Origin: an uncultured SAR86 cluster bacterium
GTDB taxonomy: Bacteria; Pseudomonadota; Gammaproteobacteria; Magnimaribacterales; AG-339-G14
NCBI GenBank assembly: GCA_902525735.1
Contig: CABZIF010000008.1
Location: forward strand, 1-46,188
Direction: 5' to 3'
Length of the DNA: 46,188 bases
Shown: positions 38,691 to 46,188 of the stretch, in pieces
How positions within the stretch are numbered: the first letter of the stretch is position 1
How the letters are laid out: each line of letters starts with the position of its first letter
The notes under the pieces: model-generated
What the model saw: only the letters and a program-made list of their open reading frames with translations
Databases searched by the model: none
Told to the model about the DNA's origin: nothing
Translations under genes and position numbers: made by a program

Positions 38691-40022
38691 TTAAGCGGTC
38701 AGAGCTCTCACTAATTTTTTATAATCTTCTTCGATACTGCTATCTTCTTCTCTAAGTTCTAATATTCTTCTGCATGCATGAAGAACTGTAGTATGATCTC
38801 TGCCACCAAAGGATTCGCCTATTTCTGGCAAACTATGATTAGTTAGTTCTTTAGCAAGACTCATTGATAATTGTCTTGGTCTAGCCAAAGAACGATTCCT
38901 TTTGCTTGATAACAAGTCTGAAAGCTTAATATTGTAGTAATCTGAAACAGTTTTTTGTATATTATCGATGCTTACCTGTCTTGCTTGTATAGCCAATAAA
39001 TCTTTTAAAGATTCTTTAATTAAATTTACATCTATTGGTCTATTAGTAAATTTAGAGTTTGCTCCAACCCTTTTTAAAGATCCTTCTAATTCCCTAACAT
39101 TAGATCTAACCTTTTGTGCAATATAAAAGGCACTATCCTGAGGCAAATCAATTCCCATTTCCTCAGATTTACTTAAAAGAATTGCAACTCTCGTCTCAAG
39201 CTCGGGCGGCTCTATAACGACAGGAAGCCCCCATCCAAGTCTTGATTTCAACCTTTCTTCTAAACCCGAGATTTCCTTTGGATACCGATCACAAGTAAGA
39301 ATCATTTGTTGACCACCTTCTAACAAAGCGTTAAAAGTGTGAAATAATTCTTCTTGAGACTGTTCTTTTCCTGCAAAGAACTGAATATCATCTATTAATA
39401 GGGCATCAACAGTTCTATAAAAGTTTTTAAATTCGTTTATTGCGCCTAATTGAAGGGATTTAACCATATCACCAACGAATCTTTCTGAATGAACGTAAAC
39501 AATTTTTTTTGAAGGATGGTTTTCTTTTAATTTATTACCTACTGCATGCATTAGATGAGTTTTCCCTAATCCTACTCCTCCATAGATGAAAAGTGGATTG
39601 TAAGCCCCGTCTGGCATCTCAGAAATTTGCTTAGCTGCTGCAAGGGCAACATTATTTGATTTTCCTTGTACAAATGTTTTGAAGGTAAAATTTGGAATTA
39701 AAGAATTTTCTTTGTTTGAAAACAATGATGTCTTTTTTTTCGTTTTATCCTTTAAATTCAACAGGTTATAGGTGTTTTCTAGCTCATAAGTTAAAGAAAA
39801 ATCTTTAATTCCTGCTGCCTTTGTTAGGTGTTTTCTAAACTCATGGTCCAGATTTTCTCTTATATATTCCTTAATAAAATCATTTGGTGCTAAAACGTAA
39901 AAAGATCTTAGACCGTTAATTTTGTCTGCTTCTACAAGATCTAATGGATTAATCCATGTGGCATATTGCTCTGAGGGCAAACTGTTTTCAAAGCTTTTCT
40001 TGCACTTATTCCAAATTTGCAA
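38691..40022 (-). CDS. dnaA: Chromosomal replication initiator protein DnaA
   Basis: 443 residues. Domain I (about 1-80) begins with [21 protein letters not shown]; a short linker follows; the AAA+ domain has Walker [11 protein letters not shown] (147-156) and Walker [15 protein letters not shown]; the DNA-binding domain IV ends with the signature [16 protein letters not shown]. Start is a TTG with AGGAG about 8 bases upstream. The promoter region carries DnaA boxes, so autoregulation is likely. Confidence 0.98.
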   Translation of the reverse strand: MQIWNKCKKSFENSLPSEQYATWINPLDLVEADKINGLRSFYVLAPNDFIKEYIRENLDHEFRKHLTKAAGIKDFSLTYELENTYNLLNLKDKTKKKTSLFSNKENSLIPNFTFKTFVQGKSNNVALAAAKQISEMPDGAYNPLFIYGGVGLGKTHLMHAVGNKLKENHPSKKIVYVHSERFVGDMVKSLQLGAINEFKNFYRTVDALLIDDIQFFAGKEQSQEELFHTFNALLEGGQQMILTCDRYPKEISGLEERLKSRLGWGLPVVIEPPELETRVAILLSKSEEMGIDLPQDSAFYIAQKVRSNVRELEGSLKRVGANSKFTNRPIDVNLIKESLKDLLAIQARQVSIDNIQKTVSDYYNIKLSDLLSSKRNRSLARPRQLSMSLAKELTNHSLPEIGESFGGRDHTTVLHACRRILELREEDSSIEEDYKKLVRALTA

Positions 40023-40070
40023 AATCTTTCTCCTAAAAAGATATTTCTTAAATGTTATTACTTTTATATC

Positions 40071-40113
40071 AACTTATCCACAGGATATCCATTATATAAA
40101 ATGTGGATAAGTT
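40071..40113. repeat. Inverted repeat made by two DnaA boxes
   Basis: Arms AACTTATCCACA (40071-40082) and TGTGGATAAGTT (40102-40113) are perfect 12-bp inverted copies, so each DnaA box shares three extra flanking bases. The 19-bp spacer contains the palindrome GGATATCC and the dnaA -10 element. Confidence 0.8.
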
Positions 40114-40118
40114 GTAGA
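40091..40118 (-). promoter_or_regulatory. dnaA promoter with DnaA box in the spacer
   Basis: Minus strand: -35 TCTACA (4 of 6), 16-bp spacer, -10 TATAAT (perfect). A perfect DnaA box (40102-40110) lies within the spacer and another just downstream, an arrangement expected to let DnaA repress its own gene. Confidence 0.5.
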
Positions 40119-40131
40119 TAACTTATTTTAA

Positions 40132-40159
40132 TTGATTTTTTTTTAAAACTATATATTAT
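40132..40159 (+). promoter_or_regulatory. Probable rpmH-rnpA promoter
   Basis: TTGATT (4 of 6), 16-bp spacer, TATTAT (5 of 6), ending 24 bp before the rpmH ATG. The spacer is a T-run followed by an A-run. Confidence 0.4.
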
Positions 40160-40183
40160 CTGCGATTCCTAATTATTCGATAC

Positions 40184-40318
40184 ATGAAAAGAACTTATCA
40201 GCCTAGTAAAATAAAAAGAAAGAGAACTCATGGATACAGAAAGAGAGCTTCTACTTTAGGCGGAAAATCGGTTCTAAAAAATAGAAGAGCAAAAGGACGT
40301 AAATCCCTGACCGTTTAA
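40184..40318 (+). CDS. rpmH: 50S ribosomal protein L34
   Basis: 44 residues, highly basic, the exact family length. [19 protein letters not shown] at the start and [12 protein letters not shown] at the end match L34 almost residue for residue. First gene of the rpmH-rnpA-yidD-yidC unit, 4 bp before the rnpA start. No ribosome site is seen ahead of the ATG. Confidence 0.98.
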   Translation: MKRTYQPSKIKRKRTHGYRKRASTLGGKSVLKNRRAKGRKSLTV

Positions 40319-40322
40319 TCCC

Positions 40323-40655
40323 TTGAAATTGACTTCATTAAAAAATAAGTCTGATTTTGATTTCATCTTTGAAAAAAATAATTTAAAAATTTCTTCTGGT
40401 GAATTTGTTGTTCTTCTTGTCTTCAAAAATAAGCATGAAATTAATTACGGTTTTATATTTCCAAAAAAAAATATTCATCTTGCCGTAAATAGAAATTTTG
40501 CAAAACGATCTGCTAAAGAAATGCTTAAGACTTTAAATCCTGAAAAAGGTTTTGATATTGTATTTTTAGTAAAAAAGAAAATTATTAATTTTGATAAAGA
40601 TAAAGTGAAAAAAAATTTCGTTGAGCTTAAAAGAAAGATAGAATTCTGTTTTTAA
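40323..40655 (+). CDS. rnpA: Ribonuclease P protein component
   Basis: Small basic protein that helps the RNase P RNA bind pre-tRNA. 110 residues, very Lys-rich, from a TTG start 4 bp after rpmH. The family signature RNxxKRxxKE is present as RNFAKRSAKE (about 59-68), preceded by the GFIFPKKNIHLAV strand. The sequence is divergent but the position is decisive. Confidence 0.93.
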   Translation: MKLTSLKNKSDFDFIFEKNNLKISSGEFVVLLVFKNKHEINYGFIFPKKNIHLAVNRNFAKRSAKEMLKTLNPEKGFDIVFLVKKKIINFDKDKVKKNFVELKRKIEFCF

Positions 40656-40667
40656 ATATTCATACTT

Positions 40668-40913
40668 GTGAAAAGAAAAATAAGCAACTTTACGTCAAAA
40701 TGTTTGATATTGATTATCAGATTTTATCAAATATTTATAAGCCCCTTAACTGGTAGCAACTGCAGATATCACCCAACCTGTAGTGCATACTTTATTAAAA
40801 GTTTACAAATACATGGTCCAATAAGAGGGCTTGTGCTAGGCGTTAAAAGAATTTCTAAGTGTCATCCCTGGGGAGGCAAAGGATTTGATCCTGTGCCAGA
40901 AAAGGAAAAATAA
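40668..40913 (+). CDS. yidD: Membrane protein insertion efficiency factor YidD
   Basis: 81 residues from a GTG. One amphipathic N-terminal segment and the family core [20 protein letters not shown] with TCSAY, a later HG-x-x-x-G-x-x-x-x-xKRI turn and [13 protein letters not shown]. It helps YidC-dependent insertion. Its stop overlaps the yidC start in TAATG. Confidence 0.95.
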   Translation: MKRKISNFTSKCLILIIRFYQIFISPLTGSNCRYHPTCSAYFIKSLQIHGPIRGLVLGVKRISKCHPWGGKGFDPVPEKEK

Positions 40914-42562
40914 TGGAAAATTTTCAAAGATATTTTTTAATGTTTTCAATATTAATTTTCTCTTATTTCTTGCTGATAAGATGGAATCCCCCAGTATTAG
41001 ATTCTCCTTTTGAGACTAAGGAGGGCAATAGTGAGCGCTTACTCGCAGAAGAATCACAAAATTCTAATGAACCTGCTCCTTTCAATGAAAACCTTTCAAA
41101 TATTGAGTCTCTTAATAATGTATGTGCTGTAAGTAACATTAAAACCTTAGAGACACCTTATTGGTCCCTGGATATTGATTTAAAAAAAGGGGAAATTGTA
41201 AAATCTATTTTGAAAAATTATCCAATTGAAATTGACTCATTGGGAAGAAAAACTTTATTTAACAAATGTGGGCCAGAAAAATATTCTCATGTAAGCGGAT
41301 TTGAGTTTCTCAATAAAGAGCTAAATTCAAAAAATAATTTTTTCTCGATTAAAGAAGCATATGCGATTAATGGCCAGAACTTTGTTGTTTTGGAAAAAGC
41401 AGAAAAAGAATTGCTCTTCAAAAAAATTATAAGTTATAAGAATGAAGATTATTTTATTTCTGTTACTGACAAAATTTTAAATCTTTCAGCGTCTGAATTA
41501 ACTTTTGCGCCCTTCTCTAAAATTGACCGATCCAGTATAGATTTATATGCAGATGAAAATTCAATTTTTAATCCTGCCAGTTTTGCTTACCTCGGGCCTG
41601 CTTTTCAAACCTCTAATGTCAATTACAATAAAATTTCCTTTTCAGATTTAACTGAAGAATCTTTTAGAGAACTATCTACTGAAGGTTGGGTTTCTATGTT
41701 GGAACACTATTTTATTAGCGCAATAGTACCCGAAGAAGGATCTAACTTTATATTTCAAGCCAGGAAAAACACAAAATCTGATGTCTTCTCAATTGGTTTG
41801 GTGGGCGAAACAAAATCTATTGCGCCTAACAAAGAAGCTTCCTTTAATCAAAAAGTCTATTTTGGGCCAAAAATTAAGAAGGAACTTCAAAAAGCACACC
41901 CTGAGCTTGATTTAGCTGTTGATTATGGTTGGCTGTGGTGGATAGGACAACCAATGTATTCAGCCATGTCTTTTTTCCATGATTTAACCGGGAATTGGGG
42001 TTGGTCTATTGTGTTGGTCACAATTCTCATTAAAATCCTTTTATGGCCTTTATCTATGGTTTCTTATAGAAATATGGGAAAAATGAGAGCAGTCCAGCCT
42101 AAAATGCAAGAAATTCAAGAAAGGCACGCAGACGATAGACAGGCATTATCAAAAGCAATGATGGATCTTTATAAGAAAGAAAAGGTCAACCCAGCCCTTG
42201 GCTGTTTGCCGATGCTAATGCAAATGCCTTTCTTTTTAGCTTTTTATTGGGTTTTAATAGAGACAGTTGAGCTAAGGTATGCTCCTTTTTTGTTCTGGAT
42301 TACTGATTTATCTGCAAGAGATCCTTTGTTTATTTTGCCCATTCTTAATATGGCGGCGATGTGGGGGATGCAGCAACTTCAGCCACAACCAGTTGGCGCA
42401 GACCCAATTCAAGCAAACGTGTTTAAATATATGCCTTTAATATTTGGTGTTTTGTTTGCATTATTTCCCGCTGGACTTGTCCTTTATTGGTTTCTTAATT
42501 CTTTGGTTTCCGCTGTTCAGATGGTTATGCATGGCCCCAAAAAGGTGAAAGCAAGCGCCTGA
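40913..42562 (+). CDS. yidC: Membrane protein insertase YidC
   Basis: Inserts and folds inner-membrane proteins alone or with Sec. 549 residues in the gram-negative layout: N-terminal helix (about 6-23), large periplasmic beta domain (about 50-330), then five helices. The cytoplasmic hairpin MRAVQPKMQEIQERHADDRQ and the GCLPMLMQMPFFLAFYWVL segment are typical. Ends in a short basic tail. Confidence 0.97.
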   Translation: MENFQRYFLMFSILIFSYFLLIRWNPPVLDSPFETKEGNSERLLAEESQNSNEPAPFNENLSNIESLNNVCAVSNIKTLETPYWSLDIDLKKGEIVKSILKNYPIEIDSLGRKTLFNKCGPEKYSHVSGFEFLNKELNSKNNFFSIKEAYAINGQNFVVLEKAEKELLFKKIISYKNEDYFISVTDKILNLSASELTFAPFSKIDRSSIDLYADENSIFNPASFAYLGPAFQTSNVNYNKISFSDLTEESFRELSTEGWVSMLEHYFISAIVPEEGSNFIFQARKNTKSDVFSIGLVGETKSIAPNKEASFNQKVYFGPKIKKELQKAHPELDLAVDYGWLWWIGQPMYSAMSFFHDLTGNWGWSIVLVTILIKILLWPLSMVSYRNMGKMRAVQPKMQEIQERHADDRQALSKAMMDLYKKEKVNPALGCLPMLMQMPFFLAFYWVLIETVELRYAPFLFWITDLSARDPLFILPILNMAAMWGMQQLQPQPVGADPIQANVFKYMPLIFGVLFALFPAGLVLYWFLNSLVSAVQMVMHGPKKVKASA

Positions 42563-42565
42563 TAA

Positions 42566-43876
42566 TTGATAAATACAGAAGACATAATTGTTGCTTGTTC
42601 CTCGCCGCCAGGGTCTGGGGCAATATCTTGTATAAGAGTTTCAGGAAAAAATTGCGCAAAATTATTTAAAACCATTTCTGGTAAAAAGATGAATCACAAA
42701 GAAGTTAATGTATGTGAGATCCAGCTTGGGCATGGTTTAACAGAAAAGTGTGTACTCACTTCTTTTATTTCGCCAAATTCTTACACGGGAGAGGATGTTA
42801 TTGAGATCTCTTGTCACGGAAATCCTCTTATTGTGGAACTCATAATATCTAAATTGAACTGCCTTGGCTGTAGAAATGCTGAACCAGGGGAATTTACTAT
42901 GCGATCATACTTAAATGAAAAGGTAAGTCTAATAGAGGCAGAAACTATTGCGGACCTAATTTCTGCTGAAAGCTACGAAAAATTAAAAATTATCAATAAA
43001 TCTCTTTCTGGCGAATATGAAAGAGAAATAAAGGAGACTATATTGAAGCTAAAAAAAATCAGAACAAAAATTGAAGGGGAAATTGATTTTAATGATCAAA
43101 GTGTAGATATTAACATTATTTCAATTAAGTCGGAATTAAAAGATTTTAATGCATTTTTAAGAGATTTTATCAACAAGATAGAGGCGGCTGTACTACTCAA
43201 CGAAGGTGTAAAAGTTGTTATAACTGGGCCAGAAAACGCAGGAAAATCTACTTTGATGAATGTTTTGGCTAAAGAAAATGTATCCATTGTCTCTGAAATT
43301 CCTGGTACTACACGTGATTTGCTCTCAAAATCTGTTAAAATTGAAGGTTTTATCTTCGATTTTGTTGACACTGCGGGTTTAAGCGACAAACAACACGGAA
43401 AAATTGAAAAGATAGGTATAGATAAGGCTAAAGAAGCTTTGGACAAGGCTAACATAATTATTGAACTGATAGATCCGGAAAACATGGATTACAAAGCGCA
43501 ATACCCAAAAGGGTCTAAAGTCTTGAAAGCTATTAATAAGCTAGACCTTTTTGAAGGTTCAAAAGAAGACAAGCTATGTATTTCAGCAAAATACAATAAA
43601 AACATAAGCGTATTGAAAGATTCTATTGTAAGCGCGGCTTTTACATCTAAAAATCAAACCTTGGAAGGATTTTCTGCCAGAACCAGGCACTTAGAATTAA
43701 TCAATAAATGTTATATAGAAACAGTTGCAGCAGAAGAACTTTGTTCTGAAGATTCTGTTGAGCTCTCTGCAGAACATTTAAAGTCAGCTAGTAATTTTTT
43801 AGGACAGATTATGAGCCCTTATTCTTCTGATGATCTGTTGGGTGAAATTTTTTCTACTTTTTGTATAGGCAAATAG
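42566..43876 (+). CDS. mnmE: tRNA modification GTPase MnmE
   Basis: With MnmG makes the (carboxymethyl)aminomethyl group on U34 of tRNAs. 436 residues, slightly short. N-terminal folate-binding domain with SSPPGSGAISCIRVSG; a helical domain; an inserted G domain with P-loop GPENAGKST (Glu where Pro is usual), SEIPGTTRD, DTAG and NKLD; C-terminal FCIGK with the catalytic Cys. TTG start 3 bp after yidC, without a clear ribosome site. Confidence 0.96.
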   Translation: MINTEDIIVACSSPPGSGAISCIRVSGKNCAKLFKTISGKKMNHKEVNVCEIQLGHGLTEKCVLTSFISPNSYTGEDVIEISCHGNPLIVELIISKLNCLGCRNAEPGEFTMRSYLNEKVSLIEAETIADLISAESYEKLKIINKSLSGEYEREIKETILKLKKIRTKIEGEIDFNDQSVDINIISIKSELKDFNAFLRDFINKIEAAVLLNEGVKVVITGPENAGKSTLMNVLAKENVSIVSEIPGTTRDLLSKSVKIEGFIFDFVDTAGLSDKQHGKIEKIGIDKAKEALDKANIIIELIDPENMDYKAQYPKGSKVLKAINKLDLFEGSKEDKLCISAKYNKNISVLKDSIVSAAFTSKNQTLEGFSARTRHLELINKCYIETVAAEELCSEDSVELSAEHLKSASNFLGQIMSPYSSDDLLGEIFSTFCIGK

Positions 43877-44119
43877 CTTGTGATAAAAATGTTTGTTTTT
43901 TGTGAGTTTATTTTTATTGTTGGTAATTGTTTATTTTTACTAACAATAAATTACATTTTGTACACAAAAAATATCTCTATTTGTTAACAAGGTTTTTAAA
44001 TCATGAAATCTAATTTATAGTTGCGTTTTATAAGTTATCAACAGATATAAACATGCTCAATAATAACAACAATAATATAAATAAATAAATATAAATATTA
44101 ACAATATAAATAATAGAGA
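43877..44119. other. mnmE-mnmG intergenic region
   Basis: 243 bp, extremely AT-rich, long for this compact window. It has an AT stem-loop (43913-43950), the palindrome TTGTTAACAA (43981-43990), one DnaA-box-like TTATCAACA (44035-44043) and a nearly pure A/T tract of short AATAA/ATAAA units (44059-44116) just before mnmG. E. coli has oriC upstream of mnmG, so this is a secondary origin candidate; it may only be a leader and promoter. Confidence 0.4.
43913..43950 (+). repeat. AT-rich stem-loop after mnmE
   Basis: Arms TTTATTGTTGGTAA and TTACTAACAATAAA give a 14-bp stem with one G-T wobble and a 10-base loop, 36 bp after the mnmE stop. No T-run follows, so it is at best a weak terminator or a protein-binding site. 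Confidence 0.55.
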
Positions 44120-46006
44120 ATGAATAAGTTTGACATCATAGTTATCGGAGGCGGGCATGCTGGGACAGAAGCAGCTTTTGCATGTGCTAGATATGGAAAG
44201 AAGACTTGTTTGATAACACAGTCAAAAGAAGATATAGGAAAAATGTCTTGTAATCCAGCAATAGGTGGCATAGGAAAGAGTCATTTAGTTAAAGAAATAG
44301 ATGCTATGGGCGGGCTTATGGCTTCCAGTGCAGATAAAGCAGGTATTCATTTTAGAGTGCTAAATGCTTCTAAAGGACCTGCTGTAAGAGCAACAAGATC
44401 CCAGTCAGATAGGAAGCTATACGCCAAACATGTAAAAGAACTTATTGATAGTGAGCACCTACTTACAATAGAGGAATCCGAAGTTTATGAGCTGCTATTA
44501 GAAAGTTACAAGGTTAATGGAGTTATCTTAAAAAATAATCAAGAGGTTAGATCAGATAAGGTAATTTTGACTGCCGGGACTTTTCTAAATGGCAAACTCT
44601 TTACGGGTGAGAACTCTTCAGAGGGAGGCAGAATAGGAGAGAAACCTTCAAAAAATTTGGCAAGATTTTTATCCGAATTAAATCTAAAAACGGGAAGATT
44701 AAAAACGGGAACGCCCCCTAGACTAAATATTAATTCCATTGATTGGACCAAAACCATTGAGCAACGCGGCGATGTACCGAGACCCACCATGTCTTTCATT
44801 AATTCATCTGATATCCATCCTAAACAATTAAGTTGTTTTTTAACTAGAACCTCACAAGAGACCCACGATCACATAAGAAAAGGCATAGACAAATCTCCTA
44901 TGTTCTCTGGAAAAATTGAAGGAGTGGGACCAAGATACTGCCCCTCTATCGAAGATAAAATTTTTAGATTTTCTGATAAACCTTCTCATCAAATTTTTAT
45001 CGAACCAGAAGGACTCGACTCAAACCTAGTCTATCCTAATGGTATCTCAACTAGCATGCCCGCAGATATACAAGAAAAAATGATTTCCTCAATACCGGGT
45101 TTTGAAAAAGCAAAAATAGAACAATTTGGATACGCCGTTGAATATGATTTTTTTGATCCTAGAGAGTTGAAACACACTTTAGAAACAAAAAAAATAGATA
45201 ACTTATATTTCGCAGGACAAATAAACGGCACGACAGGTTATGAAGAAGCTGCAGCACAAGGATTAGTAGCTGCTGTAAACGCTTGCCTAGCACTAGATGA
45301 TAAAGAGCCCTGGATTTCTGCTAGAGATGAGAGCTATATAGGAGTTTTAATAGATGATTTAGTTACTTTAGGGACAAAGGAACCTTATAGAATGTTTACA
45401 AGCAGGGCTGAACATAGACTATTGTTAAGAGAGGACAATGCTGATCAAAGGCTTACACCCATCGCAAAGAAAATTGGACTTATAGACGAAACAAGGTGGA
45501 AAAAATTTCAATCCAAAATGAATGCTATTAATAGCGAAAAAGCCAGACTATCAAGCATAAAGATAAAAAAGAAAGATTTGCCGGGAGCGCCAGAAGCAAA
45601 CAAAAACAGAAATGATCAAAAAATTACAGCGCTAGATGCGCTTAAGAGACCAGACGTGGATTACCAAGAACTCTGCTATCTGCTAAAAATAAAAGAAGCA
45701 ACCGCGGAAGTAGCTTTAGATGTGGTCACAGAAGAGAAGTATTCAGGCTATATTTCTCGTCAAAAAAAAGAAATAGAGAAGATAAAAAGCAACGAAAACG
45801 CATTGATACCAGACCAACTTTCTTATGAAGAAATAAAGGGGCTATCTAACGAATCAAGACAAAAGTTATTAGATGTAAAACCGAGAACCATTGCACATGC
45901 TCAACGAATTCCAGGAATAACACCAGCGACAATATCGCTGTTGCTAGTGCATTTAAAAAAAACGCAAAACTGGAAAAATACCAATGTCTCTGAAAAGTCT
46001 GTTTGA
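44120..46006 (+). CDS. mnmG: tRNA uridine-5-carboxymethylaminomethyl synthesis enzyme MnmG
   Basis: FAD-dependent partner of MnmE (GidA). 628 residues. FAD-binding [17 protein letters not shown] at the start, [19 protein letters not shown] with a catalytic Cys, the second Cys region [26 protein letters not shown] and the C-terminal [19 protein letters not shown]. The short basic tail overlaps rsmG by 23 bp. Confidence 0.97.
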   Translation: MNKFDIIVIGGGHAGTEAAFACARYGKKTCLITQSKEDIGKMSCNPAIGGIGKSHLVKEIDAMGGLMASSADKAGIHFRVLNASKGPAVRATRSQSDRKLYAKHVKELIDSEHLLTIEESEVYELLLESYKVNGVILKNNQEVRSDKVILTAGTFLNGKLFTGENSSEGGRIGEKPSKNLARFLSELNLKTGRLKTGTPPRLNINSIDWTKTIEQRGDVPRPTMSFINSSDIHPKQLSCFLTRTSQETHDHIRKGIDKSPMFSGKIEGVGPRYCPSIEDKIFRFSDKPSHQIFIEPEGLDSNLVYPNGISTSMPADIQEKMISSIPGFEKAKIEQFGYAVEYDFFDPRELKHTLETKKIDNLYFAGQINGTTGYEEAAAQGLVAAVNACLALDDKEPWISARDESYIGVLIDDLVTLGTKEPYRMFTSRAEHRLLLREDNADQRLTPIAKKIGLIDETRWKKFQSKMNAINSEKARLSSIKIKKKDLPGAPEANKNRNDQKITALDALKRPDVDYQELCYLLKIKEATAEVALDVVTEEKYSGYISRQKKEIEKIKSNENALIPDQLSYEEIKGLSNESRQKLLDVKPRTIAHAQRIPGITPATISLLLVHLKKTQNWKNTNVSEKSV

Positions 46007-46188
46007 TAAAGCAAACTTAAAGCTTTCACAAAAAAAACAAGACCAGTTAAACGAATACGCAAACTTGATTATAAAATGGAACAAAACCAGAAACCTGGTT
46101 TCAAGAAACGCCAATTTAGAGACAATAAATGAACATATCTTTGACTGCGCTTGTTTAATGCCGTATCTAGAAGAAAGCAACCTTTTAG
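45984..46188 (+). CDS. rsmG: 16S rRNA (guanine527-N7)-methyltransferase RsmG, N-terminal part
   Basis: The first 68 codons, cut by the window end. The ATG lies inside the end of mnmG. The visible residues fit the RsmG N-terminal helices: [25 protein letters not shown] followed by [14 protein letters not shown], equivalent to the KWNKxxNL and H-x-x-D-S blocks of the family. The SAM-binding domain is outside the window. mnmE-mnmG-rsmG is the standard order next to parAB. Confidence 0.88.
   Translation, partial: MSLKSLFDKANLKLSQKKQDQLNEYANLIIKWNKTRNLVSRNANLETINEHIFDCACLMPYLEESNLL

Larger units (their letters stand above)
40023..40183. other. Probable replication origin (oriC), dnaA-rpmH intergenic
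   Basis: 161 bp between divergent dnaA and rpmH, the origin position in Pseudomonas. It holds two perfect DnaA boxes, TTATCCACA at 40074-40082 and its inverse TGTGGATAA at 40102-40110, and a one-mismatch box TGTAGATAA at 40113-40121, next to a very AT-rich stretch (40120-40160) that could unwind. Genes on both sides are transcribed away from this gap. With only three boxes the region could instead be just the dnaA control region. Confidence 0.55.

Noticed and set aside
43880..43987. A 35-codon GTG-started frame after mnmE with a hydrophobic, Phe/Ile-rich product
   Set aside because: No ribosome site, composition is what AT-rich spacer gives by chance, and it spans the stem-loop; not supported as a gene.
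44059..44116. Repeated AATAA/ATAAA units before mnmG, considered as a CRISPR or tandem repeat
   Set aside because: Units are irregular A/T runs without fixed repeat length or spacers; simple AT-rich DNA.

Overview
The window looks like a piece of chromosome from a small, AT-rich, streamlined marine gammaproteobacterium; a SAR86-clade bacterium is my best guess (inference, about 0.6). Reasons: G+C is near one third by eye, intergenic gaps are mostly under 100 bp, and three convergent gene pairs overlap by exactly 4 bp. The cytochrome oxidase cluster and the origin neighbourhood follow the Pseudomonas-type gammaproteobacterial order. About 47 protein genes are supported, two of them clipped by the window edges. 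No tRNA, rRNA, CRISPR array, IS element or prophage was seen.

Region 1 (1-5400): the tail of a thermonuclease-like gene, a DUF2237 gene, the AMPylase selO, then a gap of about 700 bp that hides two microprotein genes on the minus strand (a CxxC/CxxC zinc-ribbon-like peptide and a one-helix membrane peptide) with an intrinsic terminator between them. A translationally coupled MDR dehydrogenase and GMC oxidoreductase follow. Region 2 (5400-9330): a DUF3604 lipoprotein, a membrane-anchored parvulin-type isomerase and a HupE/UreJ_2 membrane protein form a tight operon closed by a strong bidirectional terminator. Region 3 (9330-16720): an unknown lipoprotein with an internal duplication, a GST-family protein, a small DUF4345-like membrane protein, a dienelactone-hydrolase-family enzyme, pckA, gshA and a quinone oxidoreductase.

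Region 4 (16730-25907, almost all minus strand): a complete aa3/caa3 cytochrome c oxidase cluster, coxB-coxA-ctaG-coxC-[DUF2909 on the opposite strand]-SURF1-thioredoxin-fold protein-ctaA-ctaB-SCO1. Downstream of it lie two paralogous three-helix membrane proteins that I do not recognise. They are preceded by a near-perfect Fur-box-like palindrome and are among the most interesting loci here. Region 5 (25950-32200): purE-tsaC-aroE on the minus strand and def-fmt-trkA-trkH on the plus strand; rsmB, usually between fmt and trkA, is absent.

Region 6 (32240-46188): the origin neighbourhood. A single-chain glycyl-tRNA synthetase sits next to gmhB exactly where the usual glyQ-glyS pair would be, which suggests in-place replacement. 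Next come gyrB-recF-dnaN-dnaA on the minus strand, a DnaA-box-bearing intergenic region (probable oriC and autoregulated dnaA promoter), and rpmH-rnpA-yidD-yidC-mnmE-mnmG-rsmG on the plus strand. Genes diverge from the dnaA/rpmH gap, as expected for leading-strand genes flanking an origin.

TTG start codons are common (at least eight genes) and GTG is used in four more.
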